A stretch of DNA of 64,000 bases from Allomuricauda sp. (GTDB lineage Bacteria > Bacteroidota > Bacteroidia > Flavobacteriales > Flavobacteriaceae), in assembly GCF_002699205.1 (NCBI RefSeq), contig NZ_PABT01000023.1, positions 62,001 through 126,000 of the forward strand, read 5' to 3'. Each line of letters begins with the position of its first letter. Position 1 is the stretch's first letter. Below the pieces are notes generated by a model. That model saw only the letters and a program-made list of their open reading frames with translations. It was not told the origin of the DNA and did no database searches. The position numbers and the translations under genes were made by a program. Positions 59,506 through 64,000 of this stretch are shown here, in pieces.

Positions 59506-60540
59506 ATGAAAAAATACTACACTTTTCTTGTTGCCTTGGTACTGTTTTCGGCCTGTAAGAAGAAAGCGGAAAAAACGGTTGAAATCGAGGCCGAACCGAC
59601 ACCAGATTTTATAGTGGCCTTTGGGTCGTGCAATATGGCGCAAGAGCCCAATCCTTTTTGGGACGATATTTTAGCGGAAAACCCAAATGTATGGATTTGG
59701 GGAGGGGATATTGTTTATGCTGATACGGATGATGTTGATCGATTGAGATCGATCTATGCCATGCAGGACACTGTCGCCGGATACAACAAATTAAAACAGG
59801 AGGTGCCGATAATAGGAACTTGGGACGATCACGATTTTGGTTTGAACGATGGAGGGTCGGATTTTTCTATAAAGAAAGAGAGCCAACAAGTGTTTTTGGA
59901 TTTTATGGACGTTCCCGCAGATAGTGAACGAAGAAAACAAGAGGGGGTTTATGCATCACACGAATATGAAGTCCCAAATGGCAAAGTGAAAGTTATTGTT
60001 TTGGATACGCGCTACTTTAGAAGTGAGCTGGTCAAGGATGAGGAATCCGAAAAACGTTATAAGCCAACCACCGACCCCGAGGCCACCATGCTTGGTGAAG
60101 CACAATGGCAATGGTTGGAGAAGGAGCTCAACGGGTCCGATGCCGATTTTAACTTGATCATGTCCAGTATTCAAGTGCTTTCGGGTGAGCATGGTTTTGA
60201 GACTTGGGGCAATTTTCCTTTGGAAGTGGAAAAGTTGGAAAATATAATTGTCCAGTCGGGGGCAAAAGGCGTGATCATTTTATCGGGGGATAGACATATT
60301 TCAGAGTTCTCCAGAGCCGATATAGATGGTCTTTCTTATCCTTTGGTGGATTTTACCAGCAGTGGACTAACCCATTCCTATTTTAGTTTTAGCGGTGAAC
60401 CCAACAAATATCGTGTCGGGGAAGTGGTATCCGATAAGAGTTATGGTATCATCAACCTAAACTTTGAGGATAGGGAGGCGGAATTTAGGATCATGGGAGA
60501 TAATGGGGTTGTACTGCAAGAGTTAAAACAAACCTATTGA
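59506..60540 (+). CDS. Alkaline phosphatase D (PhoD-like) family lipoprotein
   Basis: Lipobox LVLFSACKKK; FGSCNMAQEPNPFWDDILAENPNVWIWGGDIVYADTDD, GTWDDHDFGLNDGG, ILSGDRHISEFS. Confidence 0.93.
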   Translation: MKKYYTFLVALVLFSACKKKAEKTVEIEAEPTPDFIVAFGSCNMAQEPNPFWDDILAENPNVWIWGGDIVYADTDDVDRLRSIYAMQDTVAGYNKLKQEVPIIGTWDDHDFGLNDGGSDFSIKKESQQVFLDFMDVPADSERRKQEGVYASHEYEVPNGKVKVIVLDTRYFRSELVKDEESEKRYKPTTDPEATMLGEAQWQWLEKELNGSDADFNLIMSSIQVLSGEHGFETWGNFPLEVEKLENIIVQSGAKGVIILSGDRHISEFSRADIDGLSYPLVDFTSSGLTHSYFSFSGEPNKYRVGEVVSDKSYGIINLNFEDREAEFRIMGDNGVVLQELKQTY

Positions 60541-60543
60541 GCC

Positions 60544-60573
60544 TTGTCCCTTGGGCGAAAAAGCTTAAGTTTG
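60544..60573 (+). promoter_or_regulatory. Promoter of ndk
   Basis: TTG-N19-TAAGTTTG, matching the Bacteroidota -33/-7 consensus, just upstream of the ndk ATG. Confidence 0.75.
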
Positions 60574-60589
60574 CGCAAAATTTAAAAAA

Positions 60590-61009
60590 ATGACTGGAAA
60601 TAGAACCTTTACCATGATCAAGCCCGATGCCGTTGAAAACGGATACATTGGTGCGATTCTGGATAAAATAACGGCTGCTGGGTTTAAGATCGTGGCCATG
60701 AAATACACGCAGCTCAGCAAAAGAGATGCCGAATTATTCTACGCCATCCACAAAGATCGTCCATTTTTTGGAGAGTTGGTGGAGTTTATGACAAGAGGCC
60801 CCATTGTTGCGGCCATATTGGAAAAGGACAATGCTGTGGATGATTTCCGCGCGTTGATCGGAGCCACCAACCCGGAAGAAGCTGCGGAAGGTACCATTAG
60901 AAAACTATACGCTGCCAGTATTGGTGAAAATGCAATACATGGTTCCGATAGTGATGAAAATGCAGCTATTGAAGGTGCTTTTCACTTTTCAGGAAGGGAA
61001 GTGTACTGA
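60590..61009 (+). CDS. ndk: Nucleoside-diphosphate kinase
   Basis: [44 protein letters not shown] active site. Confidence 0.98.
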   Translation: MTGNRTFTMIKPDAVENGYIGAILDKITAAGFKIVAMKYTQLSKRDAELFYAIHKDRPFFGELVEFMTRGPIVAAILEKDNAVDDFRALIGATNPEEAAEGTIRKLYAASIGENAIHGSDSDENAAIEGAFHFSGREVY

Positions 61010-61034
61010 TCGTGATATAGGATATTTTAACTGG

Positions 61035-61059
61035 AGCCACCCTTGGGTGGCTTTTTTTT
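61035..61059 (+). terminator. Intrinsic terminator of ndk
   Basis: AGCCACCC-TT-GGGTGGCT followed by T8. Confidence 0.95.
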
Positions 61060-61103
61060 GTTCCTTACTTGTTGCGGGATAACAGCAATGGTTTTACCGA
61101 TTT

Positions 61104-61215
61104 GTCATTGCGTGCTCATTGAGTGAAGTCATTGTGCGACACGCAATACCATTAGTGGTTGGTGGAAATTATGGAATCAGTTGGATTTCTCGTTGTTTCA
61201 TTTTGTCGAAATGAC
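61104..61215. repeat. REP-like palindromic elements in the intergenic region
   Basis: ATTGCGTG (61107-61114)...CACGCAAT (61140-61147) and TCATTT-TGTCG-AAATGA (61198-61214) within GTCATTTCGACAAAATGAAACAACGAGAAATC on the minus strand. Confidence 0.5.
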
Positions 61216-61300
61216 CTCCGGATGTGCATTCGTCACTCCCAACGAACGTGGCAAACCTGTTGTGATAACTTGCCTGGGTGTGGTTTATCGGCATAGCAAA

Positions 61301-61597
61301 TCATCTCAATACCAATTTCTTCACCAAATCCTTTCCGAGTTCTTCGTTGATCATCTTGATGATCTTGGTCTTGCCCAAACTCAATTCTTCTCGAAGTACG
61401 GAAGAGGAGAGAGAGATAAAGAGTGTTTCATTCCGTAGTTCAACGGCAGTGGTATAGTTGTTCACCCCATTGCCCATTAGTTTTTCCCACGCCTCTCTGA
61501 CATCCACTTTATCTATGCCTTTCTGGAGCTTGTTCTCTTTGATGAATTCGCTCAAGGCCTCACTTAATGGTATGTGGGAGCTGTGTCTCTTTGCCAT
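61301..61597 (-). CDS. DUF721 / DciA-like protein
   Basis: MAKRHSSHIPLSEALSEFIKENKLQKGIDKVDVREAWEKLMGNGVNNYTTAVELRNETLFISLSSSVLREELSLGKTKIIKMINEELG. Confidence 0.9.
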   Translation of the reverse strand: MAKRHSSHIPLSEALSEFIKENKLQKGIDKVDVREAWEKLMGNGVNNYTTAVELRNETLFISLSSSVLREELSLGKTKIIKMINEELGKDLVKKLVLR

Positions 61598-62025
61598 TAC
61601 TGTGGAATTTTGATGGGTTCAAAACGTTTGTACCTGTAGGTGATGCCCTCTTGGTTGGTTACCGAAAAAGTCAAGGAATCCAATTGTACCAGTTTTTCTT
61701 CCCATTCACTCAGTTCCGTTGAATAGCGTAGAATAATGGTTTCGTTGCCATTGGATTTTGATATGGTAAACCCTTCCATATCTTTTGAGGTATCGTAAGT
61801 ACCATCAAATTTAGGTTTCATTTTTTTTCTATATCCCTTCCTGTCTTTCAATTGAATAAAATCGATGTTCGGGTTTATGCCATATTCCTTTATGGAACCA
61901 TCAGGGAATTCCACTTCGGCAATTTCCCAGTATCCGTTCAAATAATGTAAGTTATCTTCATTTATGGCCTGGTCATTGCATCCCAGCAACATTAAAACCA
62001 ATAAAAAGGAAAGAATTCGTCTCAT
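61597..62025 (-). CDS. Lipocalin-like lipoprotein
   Basis: Lipobox VLMLLGCND; NGYWEIAEVEFPDGSIKEYGINPNIDFIQLKDRKGYRKKMKPKFDGTYDTS. Confidence 0.7.
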   Translation of the reverse strand: MRRILSFLLVLMLLGCNDQAINEDNLHYLNGYWEIAEVEFPDGSIKEYGINPNIDFIQLKDRKGYRKKMKPKFDGTYDTSKDMEGFTISKSNGNETIILRYSTELSEWEEKLVQLDSLTFSVTNQEGITYRYKRFEPIKIPQ

Positions 62026-62029
62026 GGTG

Positions 62030-63109
62030 CTACAAGTTAAATATTTTATAGCTCTGATGGATGTTTTTTACAACATCTTCGGTTCTGTCAGCATGGGTGT
62101 CACTAATAAAAATTTGACCAAAATTATCATCTTTGACCAAGCCAACGATATGGGAAACCCGATTTTCGTCCAGTTTGTCGAAAATATCATCCAACAATAA
62201 AATGGGGGTGGTGTCGGCCAATTCTTTAATAAAATGAAATTGTGCCAATTTCAGGGCTATCAAGAAGGATTTTTGTTGGCCTTGGCTTCCAAATTTTTTG
62301 ATGGGATGCCCGGCTATCGTAAAGCTTAGGTCATCTTTATGTATGCCAACAGAGGTGTATTGCAATGCACGGTCCTTTTCAATATTCCGTGCCAAAAGGT
62401 TTGAAAGCGTATCATCGCCAAGTTGGCTCTCATAGGAAAGGTCTATCTGTTCATTCTTCTCGGAAATATTTTGATATTGTTCTTTGAAAATGGGTAAAAA
62501 TGCCTCAATGAACTCAACCCTTTTTTGATGGATGGCCGTTCCCAAACCGTTCATTTGCTCATTGTAAATATCCAAAGTATCGGGGTCAAAAGTATGGTTG
62601 GCCGCAAAATATTTGAGCAGGGAATTTCGCTGGGACACCACTTTGTTGTATTTGATGAGGTTTTGCAGATATACCTTGTCGGATTGCGAAATGACACCAT
62701 CAATGAATTTCCTTCGGGTCTCGCTTCCTTCCAGGATAAGGTCGCGATCCGAGGGAGAAATGATCACCAATGGTAAAAAACCAATGTGCTCAGAAAATTT
62801 TTCGTAGGGTTTTCCATTGCGTTTTATCACCTTTTTGGTCCCTTTTTTGAAGGAGCAAAGTATTTTTTCCGTTCGGTTGTGCTTCTCAAATTCACCCTCG
62901 ACGACAAAAAAATCGGTGCCGTGCTTTATGTTCTGCGTGGAAACCGGATTAAAGTAGCTTTTGCCAAAGCACAAAAGGTAAATAGCATCCAAAACATTGG
63001 TCTTTCCAACTCCATTGTCACCCACCAAACAGTTGATCACAGGGTCAAAATCCAGTGTCTTGGAGTCGAAATTCTTGTAATTGACTAAAGATAAATGTCT
63101 TAAAAACAT
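62030..63109 (-). CDS. recF: DNA replication and repair protein RecF
   Basis: [84 protein letters not shown]. Confidence 0.97.
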   Translation of the reverse strand: MFLRHLSLVNYKNFDSKTLDFDPVINCLVGDNGVGKTNVLDAIYLLCFGKSYFNPVSTQNIKHGTDFFVVEGEFEKHNRTEKILCSFKKGTKKVIKRNGKPYEKFSEHIGFLPLVIISPSDRDLILEGSETRRKFIDGVISQSDKVYLQNLIKYNKVVSQRNSLLKYFAANHTFDPDTLDIYNEQMNGLGTAIHQKRVEFIEAFLPIFKEQYQNISEKNEQIDLSYESQLGDDTLSNLLARNIEKDRALQYTSVGIHKDDLSFTIAGHPIKKFGSQGQQKSFLIALKLAQFHFIKELADTTPILLLDDIFDKLDENRVSHIVGLVKDDNFGQIFISDTHADRTEDVVKNIHQSYKIFNL

Positions 63110-63187
63110 AAAATTTGGAGAAACATTTTGGAATTAAAAGATGCTCCCTCGGAAAAGGGATTCCAAAAATAACGAATAAATTACCTT

Positions 63188-63215
63188 TTGGTTTTGGATA
63201 AAAACTTTATTTTTG
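63188..63215 (+). promoter_or_regulatory. Promoter of the TPR membrane protein gene
   Basis: TTG-N17-TATTTTTG ahead of ATG at 63236. Confidence 0.7.
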
Positions 63216-63235
63216 CGCGACCAATTAAATGACGG

Positions 63236-63997
63236 ATGGCAACATACAAGAAGAGAGGCTTTAAGCCAAAAAATAAGGAAGAGGAAGCTCAGATAGAAGA
63301 ACACGACAGCACAACTGCTGAAGTTTTCAATACTTTGGACGAAAGTGCTTCCAAAACCGAAGCGTGGGTTCAAAAGAACCAGAACTATATTTTGGGCGTT
63401 ATCGGTGTAATTGCCGTGGGTGTTTTGGCCTATTTGGGCTATCACCAATTTATCCAAAACCCGAAAGAAGCTTCTGCAGCAAATGAACTTTTTTATCCAC
63501 AACAATATTTTGACCAAGCTTTGGCAAGTGAATCAGAGAGGGATTCCTTGTTTACATTGGCATTGAACGGAGCTCAGGGAAAATATGGGTTCTTGGATAT
63601 AATTGAGGAATACAACGGGACCAAAGCAGCCAATTTGGCCAAGTATTCTGCGGGTATGACCTATTTGAACCTGAAGCAGTACGATCAGGCCATTTCATAT
63701 TTGGAGGACTTTTCGTCCGATGACGACATTATGGGGGCGATGGCCAAAGGTGGAATTGGAGATGCTTTTTCCCAATTGAACCAGCCTGAGGACGCATTGG
63801 ATTACTACGAAAAAGCCATTGCTCATAGTGATAATGAGTTTACCGCACCGCGATTTATGTACAAAGCGGGTGTAGTTGCCTTGGATTTGGGAGAGAAAAG
63901 CAAAGCCAGGGAATACTTTGAGCGAATCAAGGAAGAGTACCCAGATTCGCAAGAAGCCAATGGTATTGATGCCCTTATCGGATTGGCGCAAAACTAA
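63236..63997 (+). CDS. TPR repeat protein with one N-terminal TM helix
   Basis: NYILGVIGVIAVGVLAYLGYHQF TM; TPR motifs (AKYSAGMTYLNLKQYDQAISYLEDFSSDDDIMGAMAKGGIGDAFSQLNQPEDALDYYEKAI). Confidence 0.9.
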   Translation: MATYKKRGFKPKNKEEEAQIEEHDSTTAEVFNTLDESASKTEAWVQKNQNYILGVIGVIAVGVLAYLGYHQFIQNPKEASAANELFYPQQYFDQALASESERDSLFTLALNGAQGKYGFLDIIEEYNGTKAANLAKYSAGMTYLNLKQYDQAISYLEDFSSDDDIMGAMAKGGIGDAFSQLNQPEDALDYYEKAIAHSDNEFTAPRFMYKAGVVALDLGEKSKAREYFERIKEEYPDSQEANGIDALIGLAQN

Positions 63998-64000
63998 AAC

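Noticed and set aside
1-64000. CRISPR arrays, tRNA/rRNA genes, prophage or transposase genes
   Set aside because: Looked for regularly spaced direct repeats, clover-leaf/CCA-type segments and integrase/transposase motifs; none seen. The ~20-bp phased repeats at 4779-4871 are too short, too close and too diverged for CRISPR.

Overview
The window is a gene-dense, AT-rich core-genome segment that looks like Bacteroidota/Flavobacteriaceae. Support for this: TTG-N16..20-TAnnTTTG promoters, gliding-type GldI, OstA-like protein, DUF368/DUF349/DUF3810 families, CCC-motif and DUF2752 proteins. I assign about 53 coding genes, mostly housekeeping: SecA, TatC, LptB, RecQ, RecF, RNase Y, PurA, RelA/SpoT, Ndk, AroE, Dps, Lnb. 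I see no rRNA, tRNA, CRISPR array, prophage or transposase. Most interesting items: (1) a roughly 170-nt structured RNA between zapA and rny with a long closing stem and U-tract, very likely a 6S RNA (6S-Flavo-like), with two mutually exclusive internal pairings; (2) a helically phased array of a CGA-centred motif (about 20 bp spacing) directly upstream of a promoter for a 78-aa exported protein plus an unannotated 30-aa membrane peptide; (3) a 46-aa repeat protein resembling the C-terminal module of plant MUT9-like casein kinases; (4) convergent gene pairs sharing palindromic stop tetranucleotides, one inside a perfect 11-bp hairpin; (5) three tandem amidohydrolase domains, two of which lack the HxH metal site; (6) several small ORFs absent from the 60-aa-cutoff ORF track. 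All assignments are from reading the sequence and family knowledge; no searches were run.
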